64,000 bases of DNA from Jannaschia marina (GCF_013404595.1 NZ_JABVAX010000004.1:1-64000); one strand, 5' to 3'; numbered from the stretch's first letter, positions 54,527 through 63,568 are shown. Notes: generated by a model not told the origin, from the sequence alone. Numbers and translations: made by a program.

Positions 54527-55793
54527 AGAGGCCGCGGCGTTGCCGTATCTGTTCGACTTCTGGGCGCTGGAGCATCAGCTGCCGCCCGAGGGCAACTGGC
54601 GGACCTGGGTGATCCTCGGTGGTCGGGGCGCGGGCAAGACCCGCGCCGGAGCCGAATGGGTCCGCTCGATGGTGGAGGGATCGCGCCCGCTGATGGCGGG
54701 AGAGGCGCGGCGCGTGGCCCTTCTGGGGGAAACCTACGATCAGGTCCGGGACGTGATGATCGAGGGGGACAGCGGCATCCTTGCGTGTTCGCCGCCCGAT
54801 CGGCGGCCGGTCTGGAAGGCGGGTCAGCGCAAGCTGGTCTGGCCGAACGGGGCGGAGGCGCAGGCCTTCTCGGCCCATGACTACGAGGCCCTGCGGGGGC
54901 CACAGTTCGACGCGGCCTGGGCGGATGAGCTGGCCAAGTGGAAACAGCCGGAGGCGGCCTGGGACATGCTGCAGTTCGGCCTGCGGCTGGGGGAGGCCCC
55001 GCGGGCGGTCGTCACGACGACCCCGAAGAACATCGCGATCCTGAAGGACCTGATCGACCGGCCGTCGTCGGTGACGACCCATGCGACCACAGAGGCGAAC
55101 CGCGCGAACCTGGCGGCGTCGTTCCTGGAGGAGGTGAAGGCGCGCTACGGCGGCACGCGGCTCGGGCGTCAGGAGCTGGAGGGCGTGCTCCTCGACGATA
55201 TCGAGGGGGCCTTCTGGACGACGCCGCTTCTGGATGCGCTGCGTGTCGACGAGGTTCCCGAGTTCGACCGGGTGATCGTGGGCGTCGACCCGGCGGTGAC
55301 GTCGAAGGACGGAGCGGACGAGACCGGAATTGTGGTTGTCGGCGCGGTGACGCGCGGGCCGGCGAAGGACTGGAAGGCCTGGGTGCTGGAGGATGCGTCC
55401 GTGTCGGCCGCCTCCCCCACGGAGTGGGCAGAGGCGGTCGCCGGAGCTTACGCGCGCTGGGGTGCCGACCGTGTGGTCGCAGAGGGCAACCAGGGCGGCG
55501 ACATGATCGAGGCGGTGCTGCGGCAGGTGGCCCCGACGGTGAGCTACCGCAAGGTGACGGCCCGGCGCGGCAAGGGCCTGCGCGCGGAGCCGGTGGCGGC
55601 GCTCTATGAGCAGGGGCGGGTGCGGCACCGCCGCGGGCTCGGCGGGCTCGAAGACCAGATGTGCCGGATGTCGGTGACGGGTTATCGCGGCGTCGGGTCG
55701 CCGGATCGCGTCGATGCTCTGGTCTGGGCGCTTTGGGCCGCGATGCTGGACCCGGCGGTGGCGCGGTCGGGGCCGCGGATGCGACAGCTCTGA
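54471..55793 (+). CDS. GTA g2: terminase large subunit
   Basis: The 440-residue motor packages DNA headfuls without sequence specificity. Walker A is GGRGAGKT (50-57), Walker B lies in FDAAWADELAKW (146-157), and the nuclease domain begins with VIVGVDPAVTSKDGADETGI, with further acids at EGNQGGDMI. The frame is open further upstream (ATG at 54396). The start chosen puts the family's EALTDEEAAALPYLFDFWAL segment near the N-terminus, as in other GTAs. A hairpin with a T tract follows. Confidence 0.92.
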   Translation: MASAATEVREAFIEALTDEEAAALPYLFDFWALEHQLPPEGNWRTWVILGGRGAGKTRAGAEWVRSMVEGSRPLMAGEARRVALLGETYDQVRDVMIEGDSGILACSPPDRRPVWKAGQRKLVWPNGAEAQAFSAHDYEALRGPQFDAAWADELAKWKQPEAAWDMLQFGLRLGEAPRAVVTTTPKNIAILKDLIDRPSSVTTHATTEANRANLAASFLEEVKARYGGTRLGRQELEGVLLDDIEGAFWTTPLLDALRVDEVPEFDRVIVGVDPAVTSKDGADETGIVVVGAVTRGPAKDWKAWVLEDASVSAASPTEWAEAVAGAYARWGADRVVAEGNQGGDMIEAVLRQVAPTVSYRKVTARRGKGLRAEPVAALYEQGRVRHRRGLGGLEDQMCRMSVTGYRGVGSPDRVDALVWALWAAMLDPAVARSGPRMRQL

Positions 55794-55818
55794 ACGGCGA
55801 CACGGATGGACATGCGCG

Positions 55819-55845
55819 AGGGGCCCGGGCGGCCCCTTTCTTTTT
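55819..55845 (+). terminator. Terminator-like hairpin inside the GTA operon (g2/g3)
   Basis: AGGGGCC and GGCCCCT form a 7-bp stem (55819-55825 with 55831-55837), followed by TTCTTTTT. It has the full form of an intrinsic terminator, 25 bp after terL and 21 bp before the portal start, within what is otherwise one transcription unit. Confidence 0.65.
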
Positions 55846-55866
55846 GGGCAGACGGAAGGACGGACG

Positions 55867-57018
55867 ATGTTCGGATTCAAACGGAAGGCGGCCGCAGTGG
55901 CCCCGGAGACGAAGGCGTCGGTCACGGGGCGGCTGGCGGCCATGGGCGCGGTCGGGCGCGCCGTCTGGTCACCGCGGGACACGGGCAGCCTGATGCGGAT
56001 GGGCTTCGCCGGGAACCCGGTCGGCTTTCGCGCGGTCAAGCTGATCTCGGAGGCGGCGGCGGCGATGCCGCTGTACTGCTCCGAGGACGGCACGCGGATG
56101 GAAGCGCATCCAATGCTCGCGCTGCTCGACCGGCCAAACGCGGCGCAAGGGCGGGCGGAGTTCATCGAGACGCTGTGCGGTCAGTTCCTGCTCTCGGGCA
56201 ACGCGTATGTCGAGGCGGTCGGGAGCGGCGGGATGCCGGCCGAGCTGCATGTGCTGCGCTCGGACCGCATGTCGGTCGTGCCTGGGGGCGACGGGTGGCC
56301 GGTAGCCTACGACTACACGGTCGGCGGGCGGTCGCACCGCTTCAAGGTCGGCGAGGTCAGCCCGATCTGTCACATCCGCGCGTTCCATCCGCAGGATGAT
56401 CACTACGGCCTGTCGCCACTGGCCCCGGCGGCCGGTGCGCTCGATGTGCACGATGCGGCCTCGCGCTGGTCGAAGGGGCTCCTCGACAATGCGGCGCGGC
56501 CCTCGGGGGCGATCGTCAACTCGGGCGAGGGGCTCACGCAGGAACAGTTCGACATGCTCTCGGCCGAGATGGAGGCGCAGCACCAGGGCGCGCGCAACGC
56601 GGGGCGTCCGATGCTGCTCGACGGTGGGCTCGACTGGAAGCCGATGGGGTTCAGCCCCTCGGACATGGAGTTCCAGAAGACGAAGGAGGCGGCGGCGCGC
56701 GAGATCGCGATGGCCTTCGGTGTGCCGCCGATGATGCTGGGTATTCCGGGCGACGCGACCTACGCCAACTATGCGGAGGCGAACCGGGCCTTCTACCGGC
56801 TGACGGTCGTGCCGCTTCTGATGAAGCTCTGCGACGGGCTTGCACATTGGATCGGGCGGCACGGCGGGTTCGACGCGCGGCTCGACGTGGACCGCGACCG
56901 GGTGCCGGCGCTGCAGGCGGAGCGGGATGCCGAATGGGCGCGCATCACCGGGGCGGATTTCCTGAGCGAGGCGGAGAAGCGGCGGATGCTGGGCCTGCCG
57001 CCGAAGGACGACGCATGA
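55867..57018 (+). CDS. GTA g3: portal protein
   Basis: The 383-residue HK97-type portal forms the ring at the head vertex. Evidence is FRAVKLISEAAAAMPLYC near the N-terminus, LLSGNAYVEAVGSGGMPAEL, and the C-terminal KEAAAREIAMAFGVPPMMLG and ANYAEANRAFYRLTV, which are portal hallmarks. An AAGGACGG leader precedes the ATG. Its stop overlaps the g3.5 start (ATGA). Confidence 0.95.
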   Translation: MFGFKRKAAAVAPETKASVTGRLAAMGAVGRAVWSPRDTGSLMRMGFAGNPVGFRAVKLISEAAAAMPLYCSEDGTRMEAHPMLALLDRPNAAQGRAEFIETLCGQFLLSGNAYVEAVGSGGMPAELHVLRSDRMSVVPGGDGWPVAYDYTVGGRSHRFKVGEVSPICHIRAFHPQDDHYGLSPLAPAAGALDVHDAASRWSKGLLDNAARPSGAIVNSGEGLTQEQFDMLSAEMEAQHQGARNAGRPMLLDGGLDWKPMGFSPSDMEFQKTKEAAAREIAMAFGVPPMMLGIPGDATYANYAEANRAFYRLTVVPLLMKLCDGLAHWIGRHGGFDARLDVDRDRVPALQAERDAEWARITGADFLSEAEKRRMLGLPPKDDA

Positions 57019-57248
57019 CGCTCGCGCGCGGCGGCGGGTCGCGGTTTCTCTACGATCCCTTCGACGCGGCGAACGCCCGGATCGACGCCAACGAACGCGT
57101 GCTGGAGGAGCGCTGGGACGCGCTCTCGTTCCGGCTGCGGCAGATCGAGGGGACGCTGGAGCGGCTCGAGAAGCGGCTCTGGCTCGCCGTGATGGGCGTG
57201 GCGGGGACGGTGCTGGCCCAGGGCGTCAACTATCTGATTTCACTGTGA
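57015..57248 (+). CDS. GTA g3.5: small membrane-tailed protein
   Basis: The 77-residue product has a coiled-coil-like middle (ERVLEERWDALSFRLRQIEG ... LERLEKRLW) and a C-terminal membrane segment (LWLAVMGVAGTVLAQGVNYL). It matches the position and size of RcGTA orf g3.5 between portal and protease. Role unknown. It overlaps g3 by 4 bp. Confidence 0.8.
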   Translation: MTLARGGGSRFLYDPFDAANARIDANERVLEERWDALSFRLRQIEGTLERLEKRLWLAVMGVAGTVLAQGVNYLISL

Positions 57249-57259
57249 AGGAGAGGCCC

Positions 57260-57787
57260 ATGGGTCTGGAGCGGAAGTTCATGCAGGGGGAGACCCCGGT
57301 GCGGCTGGAGGACGGCTCGGTGATCGCGGGCTACGCCTCGTGGTTCGGGGTCGAGGACAAGGGGCGCGACGTCGTGGAGGCGGGGGCCTATTGCGACAGC
57401 CTGGCGCGGATGTCGGCCGAGGGTCGGCGCGTCAAGATGCTCTGGCAGCACGATCCGGCGCAGGTGATCGGCGTCTGGGACGAGGTCCGCGAGGACGCGC
57501 GGGGCCTCTACGTCAAGGGCCGGCTTCTGCCGGGTGTCGAGAAAGCCCGGGAAGCGGCCGAGCTGATCGACGCAGGTGCGCTCGACGGGCTGTCGATCGG
57601 CTACACGGTCAAGCGGGCCGGCAAGGACGGGCAGGGGCGCAGGCTTCTGAAGGAACTGGAGCTCTGGGAGGTGTCGCTCGTCACCTTCCCGATGCTGCCC
57701 AGTGCGCGGGTGGGGGCCAAGGCGGACCCCCTGCGCGACGTGGCGCGGGCGATCGAGGCCGCGCGTCTGGAACTGGCGCGCGACTGA
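57260..57787 (+). CDS. GTA g4: prohead protease
   Basis: In the 175-residue HK97-type maturation protease, VIAGYASWFGVEDKGRDVV, then VKMLWQHDPAQVIGVWDEV with the catalytic His, and ELELWEVSLVTFPMLPSARV with the catalytic Ser, are the three family blocks. An AAGGAGAGG SD precedes this ATG. It cleaves the capsid protein encoded next. Confidence 0.93.
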   Translation: MGLERKFMQGETPVRLEDGSVIAGYASWFGVEDKGRDVVEAGAYCDSLARMSAEGRRVKMLWQHDPAQVIGVWDEVREDARGLYVKGRLLPGVEKAREAAELIDAGALDGLSIGYTVKRAGKDGQGRRLLKELELWEVSLVTFPMLPSARVGAKADPLRDVARAIEAARLELARD

Positions 57788-57816
57788 GCCGCCGATCAAC
57801 AGCAAAGGAAGACCCC

Positions 57817-58962
57817 ATGAGCCACGACGGCGTGGGCGAAGTCACCGAGGCGCTGGCCGGACTGGTCAGTGACTTCAAGGGCTTCCGCCAGGAAATCAAC
57901 CGCAAGATGCAACAGCAGGAAGAGCGTCTGAACATGACCTACACGACCCAACGGCCCCAGCTGGCCGGCACCGATATGGCCGAAGCCCCGCACCAGAAGG
58001 CGATGGATGCCTACCTTCGGTCGGGCGATGACGATGCGCTGCGGGCGCTGTCGCTGGACGCCAAGGGCATGAATACGGCCGTTTCGGCCGAGGGCGGCTA
58101 TCTCGTCGATCCGCAGACGGCCGAGACCGTCAAGTCGGTGCTGATGGGCGCATCCTCGATCCGGTCGATCGCGAATGTGGTCAACGTCGAGGCCACGTCC
58201 TACGATGTGCTGGTCGATCACACCGACCTCGGCGCGGGCTGGGCCACGGAAGCCGGCGGCATCGCCGAGACCGACAGCCCGCAGTTCGACCGCGTGTCGA
58301 TCCCGCTCCATGAGCTTTCGGCCATGCCCAAGGCATCGCAGCGTCTGCTGGACGATGCGGCTTTCGACATCGAGGCCTGGCTTGCCGGGCGCATCGCGGA
58401 CAAGTTCGCCACCTCCGAAGCGGCGGCCTTCGTCGCGGGTGACGGCATCGACAAGCCCACCGGTTTCCTGACCTATCCGAACGTGGACGAGGCCAGCTGG
58501 TCGTGGGGCGGGCTGGGCTATGTCGCGACCGGGGCGACGGATGACTTCCACGACGAGCGTCCGTCGGATGCGATCGTCGATCTGGTCTATGCGCTGGGAG
58601 CGAAGTACCGCGCCAATGCGACCTTCGTGATGAATTCGAAGACTGCCGGTGCCGTGCGCAAGATGAAGGATGCCGACGGCCGGTTCCTGTGGAGCGACAG
58701 CCTGGCCGCAGGGCAGCCGGCGCAACTGATGGGCTATCCGGTGCTGATCGCCGAGGACATGCCCGACATCGGAGCCGATGCGACGGCGATCGCCTTCGGC
58801 GATTTCGGTGCGGGTTACACCGTTGCCGAGCGTCCGGACCTGCGCGTCCTGCGCGACCCGTTCAGCGCCAAGCCGCATGTCCTCTTTTATGCGACGAAGC
58901 GTGTGGGCGGTGACGTCACCGACTTCGCGGCGATCAAGCTGCTGAAGTTCACGACGGCCTGA
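57817..58962 (+). CDS. GTA g5: major capsid protein
   Basis: The 381-residue HK97-fold capsid protein has an N-terminal delta domain with coiled coil (LVSDFKGFRQEINRKMQQQE) cleaved on maturation. The body has STSEAAAFVAGDGIDKPTGF-like and FVMNSKTAGAVRKMKDADGR segments and a C-terminal FGAGYTVAERPDLRVLRDPF. It is strongly similar in layout to RcGTA g5. A long GC-rich hairpin follows the stop. Confidence 0.95.
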   Translation: MSHDGVGEVTEALAGLVSDFKGFRQEINRKMQQQEERLNMTYTTQRPQLAGTDMAEAPHQKAMDAYLRSGDDDALRALSLDAKGMNTAVSAEGGYLVDPQTAETVKSVLMGASSIRSIANVVNVEATSYDVLVDHTDLGAGWATEAGGIAETDSPQFDRVSIPLHELSAMPKASQRLLDDAAFDIEAWLAGRIADKFATSEAAAFVAGDGIDKPTGFLTYPNVDEASWSWGGLGYVATGATDDFHDERPSDAIVDLVYALGAKYRANATFVMNSKTAGAVRKMKDADGRFLWSDSLAAGQPAQLMGYPVLIAEDMPDIGADATAIAFGDFGAGYTVAERPDLRVLRDPFSAKPHVLFYATKRVGGDVTDFAAIKLLKFTTA

Positions 58963-58968
58963 CGACGC

Positions 58969-58995
58969 GGCCCCGCGCCGAGGGGGCGCGGGGCC
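58969..58995 (+). terminator. Strong hairpin after the GTA capsid gene
   Basis: GGCCCCGCGCC (58969-58979) and GGCGCGGGGCC (58985-58995) form a perfect 11-bp stem with a five-base loop, six bases after the capsid stop. Only a short TT follows, so partial termination or 3'-end protection of the capsid mRNA is more likely than full termination. Confidence 0.6.
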
Positions 58996-59140
58996 TTCGA
59001 TCGCCCCATACACCGGCGATTTCGATCCTTCGGTCGGGGCGCGGCCGGAGGAGGTGGAGCCTCGTGCCTCCGGCTTGGTCCGCACGCGGCATCTGGCTCC
59101 ACCACCACTCCAGATGATGACGACGCCCGCGGAGGTGCAG

Positions 59141-59692
59141 ATGGCGATGATGGTGCAAGGATCCGAGCGGATCGCGGACGCAGACCTGCCGGTCGCGGAG
59201 CTGGCGGCGCTGATGCGGCTGCCGGATGGCTACGGCGACATTCCCGGTCAGACCGGACGGTTGCAGGCAGGCCTGCGGGCCGCGATCGAGACGATCGAGG
59301 CGCGGACGGGCCGCATCCTCGTGGCGCGCGACGTCACGCTCGTCGGCGGGGCAGAGGGGGGCGCACGCGTCACGCTGGGCCTTGTTCCCGTGCAAAGCGT
59401 GCGGAGTATCGTCGCGCGCGGTGTCGGCGGTTCGATTGATCTGGGGCCGGCGACGGTCGAGGCAGGGGCGCATACGACGACGCTCGCGCTGTCGCGGTCG
59501 GTCGGGGCGGGGACGGACCTGATCCTGACAGTCGCAGCCGGCTACAGCAGCTGGCAGCAGCTTCCGTCTCCGCTGCGCGAGGCGGTGCTCCTTTCGGCGC
59601 GCGACATCGAGGAGGGTGTTCGCGACGGGGCGGCGCAGATCTCCTGTCTGATCTCGCCCTATCGGCCCCGGCGGATCGGAGGGTCGATCTGA
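59141..59692 (+). CDS. GTA g6: head-tail connector
   Basis: The 183-residue protein follows the gp6-type connector pattern (LPVAELAALMRLPDGYGDIP, LQAGLRAAIETIEARTGRIL, LPSPLREAVLLSARDIEEGV). The start at 59141 has an excellent SD (GGAGGT, four-base spacer); an in-frame ATG at 59114 is possible but lacks one. Its stop overlaps the next start (TGATG). Confidence 0.85.
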   Translation: MAMMVQGSERIADADLPVAELAALMRLPDGYGDIPGQTGRLQAGLRAAIETIEARTGRILVARDVTLVGGAEGGARVTLGLVPVQSVRSIVARGVGGSIDLGPATVEAGAHTTTLALSRSVGAGTDLILTVAAGYSSWQQLPSPLREAVLLSARDIEEGVRDGAAQISCLISPYRPRRIGGSI

Positions 59693-60033
59693 TGGGGCAG
59701 ACCTTCACGCGACGCCTGACGCTCGAGGTGCCGGTTCGACTGGCCGACGGCGGTGGCGGGCAGGAATTGACATGGGCGACGCGCGGCGGCTTCTGGGCCG
59801 AAGTGCGGATGCGCTCGGGCGCGCTGCGCGACGAGACGTTCGGGCGCCGGTCCAGGCTTTCGGTCCGGGTGCGGATGCCGGCCGTGCCCGAGGGGCACGC
59901 GATGCGGCCGCGACCGGGGGACCGGCTGCGCAACGGTGGCCAGGTCTATGAGGTGGAAGCGGTCCACAGCGACGACGGCCGGGTCCTGACGGCTCTCGCG
60001 CGGGTGCTGACGGGCGCGGGAGGTGCGGCATGA
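59692..60033 (+). CDS. GTA g7: head-closure/connector protein
   Basis: The 113-residue beta-rich protein of the phage head-tail joining type (TFTRRLTLEVPVRLADGGGG, GFWAEVRMRSGALRDETFGR, GDRLRNGGQVYEVEAV) occupies the g7 position. It starts by TGATG overlap with g6 and ends overlapping g8. Confidence 0.85.
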   Translation: MGQTFTRRLTLEVPVRLADGGGGQELTWATRGGFWAEVRMRSGALRDETFGRRSRLSVRVRMPAVPEGHAMRPRPGDRLRNGGQVYEVEAVHSDDGRVLTALARVLTGAGGAA

Positions 60034-60443
60034 GCTATGCGACCGGACGGAGCCTGCAGGCCGCGATCTACGCACATCTGTCGATGGACACGGGAGTGAC
60101 CTCTGCCGTGGCGGACGCGATCTATGACGACGTGCCCGAGCACGCACCCGATCTCTTCGTGGCTCTCGGCCCCGAGACGACGCGGGGCGTGAGCGACAGC
60201 GCCGGATCCGGCGCGATCCACCAGTTGCGGATCAGCGTGGTGACGCGGCGAGAGGGATACATGGCGGCCAAGACCGCGGCGGTCGCCGTCTCCGACGCGC
60301 TGCAGGGCGCGGATCTCACGCTCGACCGGGGGCGACTCGTTTCGCTGCGGTTCGTGCGGGCGGAGGCGAAGCGCGACAAGGCGGAAGGCACGCGGAGGAT
60401 CGACCTGACCTTCCGCGCGCGCACGGATGACACGGGCCTCTGA
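60030..60443 (+). CDS. GTA g8: tail terminator (DUF3168)
   Basis: The 137-residue DUF3168 protein has an opening helix (GRSLQAAIYAHLSMDTGVTS), DDVPEHAPDLFVALGPE, HQLRISVVTRREGYMAAKTA and LVSLRFVRAEAKRDK. It caps the tail tube and joins it to the head. Its ATG overlaps the g7 stop. Confidence 0.9.
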   Translation: MSYATGRSLQAAIYAHLSMDTGVTSAVADAIYDDVPEHAPDLFVALGPETTRGVSDSAGSGAIHQLRISVVTRREGYMAAKTAAVAVSDALQGADLTLDRGRLVSLRFVRAEAKRDKAEGTRRIDLTFRARTDDTGL

Positions 60444-60467
60444 GCCCTTCCAAGGAGAGATGGATCA

Positions 60468-60881
60468 ATGACGGTACAAGCGGGCAAAGACTTTCTGCTG
60501 AAGGTCGATCAGGACGGCACCGGTGTCTTCGTGACGGTCGCCGGCCTGCGGGCGACGCGGCTCACGTTCAACGCGGGCAGCATCGACGTGACCTCGACCG
60601 AGAGTGCGGGCGGCTGGCGCGAACTTCTGGGGGGCGGCGGCGTGAAGTCGGCCGCGGTTTCCGGCTCCGGCATCTTCCGGGATGCGGATACGGACGCAAG
60701 GGTGCGGCAGCTCTTCTTCGATGGAGAGGTGCCGGCGTTCCAGGTCATCATCCCCGACTTCGGGATCGTGGAGGGTGCCTTCCAGATCACCTCGCTTGAA
60801 TACGGCGGCACCCATGACGGCGAGGCGACTTATGAGATCGCGCTCGCCTCGGCGGGTGAACTGACCTTCACGCCACTCTGA
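60468..60881 (+). CDS. GTA g9: major tail tube protein
   Basis: The 137-residue beta-barrel tail tube protein begins MTVQAGKDFLLKVDQDGTGV, continues with FNAGSIDVTSTESAGGWREL and ends EYGGTHDGEATYEIALASAG. It matches the phage major tail protein TP901-1/GTA type. A good AAGGAGAG SD lies upstream. Its stop overlaps the g10 start (TGATG). Confidence 0.92.
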   Translation: MTVQAGKDFLLKVDQDGTGVFVTVAGLRATRLTFNAGSIDVTSTESAGGWRELLGGGGVKSAAVSGSGIFRDADTDARVRQLFFDGEVPAFQVIIPDFGIVEGAFQITSLEYGGTHDGEATYEIALASAGELTFTPL

Positions 60882-61204
60882 TGGGCGAGGGCAACCCCTT
60901 CGCGGGCGAGGTGGCGCTGACACTCGACGGGGAGCGTCACCTTCTCAAGCTGACGCTCGGGGCGCTGGCCGAACTGGAAGCGACGCTCGAGGCGAACAGT
61001 CTCGTGGCGCTCGTCGATCGGTTCGAGACGGGAGGCTTCAGCGCGCGCGATGTCGCCGCCGTGCTGTTGGCCGGGCTGCGCGGCGGCGGCTGGCGCGGGC
61101 AGGCGGCGACCTTGCTCGGAGCCGAGATCGAGGGCGGGCCGATGGAGGCGACGCGGGTTGCCGCGCTCCTGCTCGGGCGGGCCTTCGCCTTGCCGGGCCG
61201 ATGA
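60881..61204 (+). CDS. GTA g10: tail assembly chaperone
   Basis: The 107-residue protein has the GTA gp10 (TAC-like) pattern LTLDGERHLLKLTLGALAEL, then GFSARDVAAVLLAGLRGGGW. It assists tail-length assembly with the tape measure. It overlaps both neighbours. Confidence 0.85.
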   Translation: MGEGNPFAGEVALTLDGERHLLKLTLGALAELEATLEANSLVALVDRFETGGFSARDVAAVLLAGLRGGGWRGQAATLLGAEIEGGPMEATRVAALLLGRAFALPGR

Positions 61205-61416
61205 GCGCCGTGGAGACGGGGCCCTTCGACTGGCCCGCGCTGATGGCGGCCGGCCTGCGCGGGCTGGGATTGAAACCGGTGGATTTCTGGGCGCTGACCC
61301 CGGCGGAACTGGCGTTCCTGCTGGGCAATGGCGACGGGCGGCTGCCGATGGATCGGGCGGGCCTCGACGCGCTTGCGGCGCGGTTCCCCGATACGGAGGA
61401 CAGGACGGATGGATGA
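61201..61416 (+). CDS. GTA g10.1: small tail assembly chaperone (rcc01693-type)
   Basis: The 71-residue protein (FDWPALMAAGLRGLGLKPVD, FWALTPAELAFLLGNGDG) is the small partner encoded between g10 and g11 in RcGTA-type clusters. The ATG overlaps the g10 stop and the stop overlaps the g11 start, so it is translationally coupled. Confidence 0.85.
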   Translation: MSAVETGPFDWPALMAAGLRGLGLKPVDFWALTPAELAFLLGNGDGRLPMDRAGLDALAARFPDTEDRTDG

Positions 61417-62059
61417 CAGTTTTGGCGAAAGCCTCGACGACAAGCTCGACGCGCTCGAGGCGCGGCTCGGCGGCTCGGAGGCCGTGGTGGCGCGGTTTAC
61501 GGATTCGCTGAGTACGCTGGAAGGACAGATGCTCTTCACGCAGCGGGAGGTGCAGGGCCTCTCGCGGTCCTTCGGCGGATCTCTCAAGCGGGCGTTCGAC
61601 GGTGTGGTGTTCGACGGCGCGAAGCTGTCGGACGCGTTGCAGGGGCTGGCGCAGTCGATGCTCAACGCGAGCTACAACGCCGCCGTGCGCCCAGTGTCGC
61701 AGGCGCTGGGCGGCGTGCTGGCCCGCGGGGTCAATGCGGTCTTGCCGTTCGCGGAGGGAGGCAGCTTTGCCCAGGGTCGTGTAATGCCCTTCGCGAAGGG
61801 CGGCGTCGTCGCCGGGCCCACGACGTTTCCGATGCGGGGTGCGACCGGCCTCATGGGCGAAGCGGGGCCAGAGGCGATCATGCCGCTGCGCCGTGGGCCG
61901 GATGGCAGCCTTGGCGTCGCCGCAACGGGTGGGGCGCGTAGTCCCGTGAGCGTAACCATGAACATCACCACGCCCGACGTTCAGGGCTTCCGCAAGTCGC
62001 GCAGCCAAGTCGCCGCAGAAATGTCCCGCGCGCTGTCGCGCGGGGCGCGCAACCGTTGA
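61409..62059 (+). CDS. GTA g11: tape-measure protein
   Basis: The 216-residue tape measure sets tail length. It is very short compared with phage tape measures, as expected for the short-tailed GTA. It has a coiled-coil N-terminus (SLDDKLDALEARLGGSEAVV ... FSLSTLEGQ), a hydrophobic middle (NAAVRPVSQALGGVLARGVN) and a Gly-rich FAKGGVVAGPTTFPMRGATG segment followed by LMGEAGPEAIMPLRRG, typical of tape-measure C-termini. Confidence 0.88.
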   Translation: MDDSFGESLDDKLDALEARLGGSEAVVARFTDSLSTLEGQMLFTQREVQGLSRSFGGSLKRAFDGVVFDGAKLSDALQGLAQSMLNASYNAAVRPVSQALGGVLARGVNAVLPFAEGGSFAQGRVMPFAKGGVVAGPTTFPMRGATGLMGEAGPEAIMPLRRGPDGSLGVAATGGARSPVSVTMNITTPDVQGFRKSRSQVAAEMSRALSRGARNR

Positions 62060-62069
62060 GGAGACGCAG

Positions 62070-62702
62070 ATGTCCTTCCATGAAATCCGGTTTCCGCCGC
62101 GTCTGTCGCTCGGCTCCATCGGCGGGCCGGAGCGGCTGACCGAGATCGTCACGCTGGCCAACGGGCACGAGGAGCGGAACACACCCTGGGCCCACTCGCG
62201 GCGGCGCTACGATGCGGGCGTGGGCATGCGGTCTCTCGATGATATCGCGGAGCTCATCGCTTTCTTCGAGGCGCGGCGGGGACAGCTGCACGGGTTTCGG
62301 TGGAAGGACTGGGCCGACTATCGCTCGGGGCGCGCGTCGGCCGAGGTCGACTTCCGCGATCAGCGCATCGGCACCGGTGACGGAATCACGACGGTGTTCC
62401 GGCTTTCGAAGACCTATCGCTCGGGCGAGCAGATCTATGCGCGGCCGATCACGAAGCCGGTGCCGGGCACGGTGCTTGCCGGTGTGCAAGACGACGAGTT
62501 GGAATTGGGTGTCCACTACACCGTCGAGGATGAAACGGGTCTCGTGACCTTCTCCGAGCCTCCCGACGTGGGAACAGAAATCACTGCGGGCTTCGAATTC
62601 GATGTGCCCGTGCGTTTCGATACCGATGCGATCCTGACGTCGGTCGCGACGTTCCAGGCCGGTGAAGTGCCGGACGTTCCGGTGGTGGAGGTGCGGGTAT
62701 GA
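62070..62702 (+). CDS. GTA g12: distal tail protein (DUF2460)
   Basis: The 210-residue DUF2460 protein shows FHEIRFPPRLSLGSIGGPER, HSRRRYDAGVGMRSLDDIAE, FFEARRGQLHGFRWKDWADY and TYRSGEQIYARPITKP. It forms the hexameric ring at the tail tip. Its stop overlaps the g13 start by 4 bp. Confidence 0.93.
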   Translation: MSFHEIRFPPRLSLGSIGGPERLTEIVTLANGHEERNTPWAHSRRRYDAGVGMRSLDDIAELIAFFEARRGQLHGFRWKDWADYRSGRASAEVDFRDQRIGTGDGITTVFRLSKTYRSGEQIYARPITKPVPGTVLAGVQDDELELGVHYTVEDETGLVTFSEPPDVGTEITAGFEFDVPVRFDTDAILTSVATFQAGEVPDVPVVEVRV

Positions 62703-63568
62703 GCGCGCTTGCGGACCATATGGCGGATGGCTGCGCGACGGTCTGCCGTGCCTGGGTCGTGCGTCGCCGCGATGGTTTGATCCTCGGGTTCACGGACCAC
62801 GATCTGGATCTCGATGTCGATGGTGTCTCCTGCCTCGCCGCCTCCGGCATGACCGCCAGTGCCCTGCAGGCGTCGACCGGGTTGTCCGTGGACAACAGCG
62901 AGGCACGGGGCATCCTGAGCCATGACGCGGTCTCGGCGGAGGACATCCGCGCGGGTCTGTGGGATGCCGCGCAGGTGACGGCCTATCTGGTCAACTGGGC
63001 GCGCCCGTCGGATTTCGAGATCCTGTTCCGTGGATCTCTGGGCGAGATCAGCTGGGGCGAAGGAGCATTCAGCGCGGAGCTGCGCGGCCTCGCCGAGACA
63101 CTGAACACGGCCCGGGGGCGGGTGTTTCAGGCGCGCTGCGACGCGGTTTTGGGCGACGGGTGCTGCCGTCAGGAGCTTGGACCGCTCTTTCGCGTCGATG
63201 TGGAGGTCATGGCCGTCGAGGACGATCAGATCCTGACCCTTCCGCTCCTGCGGGACTATGCGCCGAAGTGGTTCGAGAGCGGACACCTTCTGGTGCTCGA
63301 TGGTCCGGCGGACGGTGCCGAAGCCCGGGTGAAGACCGATCGCAGCGGCGACGAGACGCGCGAGATCGTTCTCTGGGGAGCGTTGCGCCGCAGCCTGCGC
63401 GCAGGCGACCGCGTGCGGCTCGAGGCCGGATGCGACAAGCGCGCGGAGACCTGCCGGTTCAAGTTCGACAACTTTCTGAATTTCAGGGGCTTTCCGCAGA
63501 TCCCCGGTGAGGATTGGGTCATGTCCTATCCGGTCCGGACCGGTCGGAACGATGGAGGCCGGCTGTGA
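62699..63568 (+). CDS. GTA g13: tail hub protein (DUF2163)
   Basis: The 289-residue DUF2163/phage BR0599-like protein shows CRAWVVRRRDGLILGFTDHD near the N-terminus and SAEDIRAGLWDAAQVTAYLV. A cysteine cluster (FQARCDAVLGDGCCRQE; EAGCDKRAETCRFKFDNFLN) may bind a metal cluster, as proposed for this hub. The last residues (FPQIPGEDWVMSYPVR) are the family end. It overlaps g12 and g14. Confidence 0.93.
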   Translation: MSALADHMADGCATVCRAWVVRRRDGLILGFTDHDLDLDVDGVSCLAASGMTASALQASTGLSVDNSEARGILSHDAVSAEDIRAGLWDAAQVTAYLVNWARPSDFEILFRGSLGEISWGEGAFSAELRGLAETLNTARGRVFQARCDAVLGDGCCRQELGPLFRVDVEVMAVEDDQILTLPLLRDYAPKWFESGHLLVLDGPADGAEARVKTDRSGDETREIVLWGALRRSLRAGDRVRLEAGCDKRAETCRFKFDNFLNFRGFPQIPGEDWVMSYPVRTGRNDGGRL

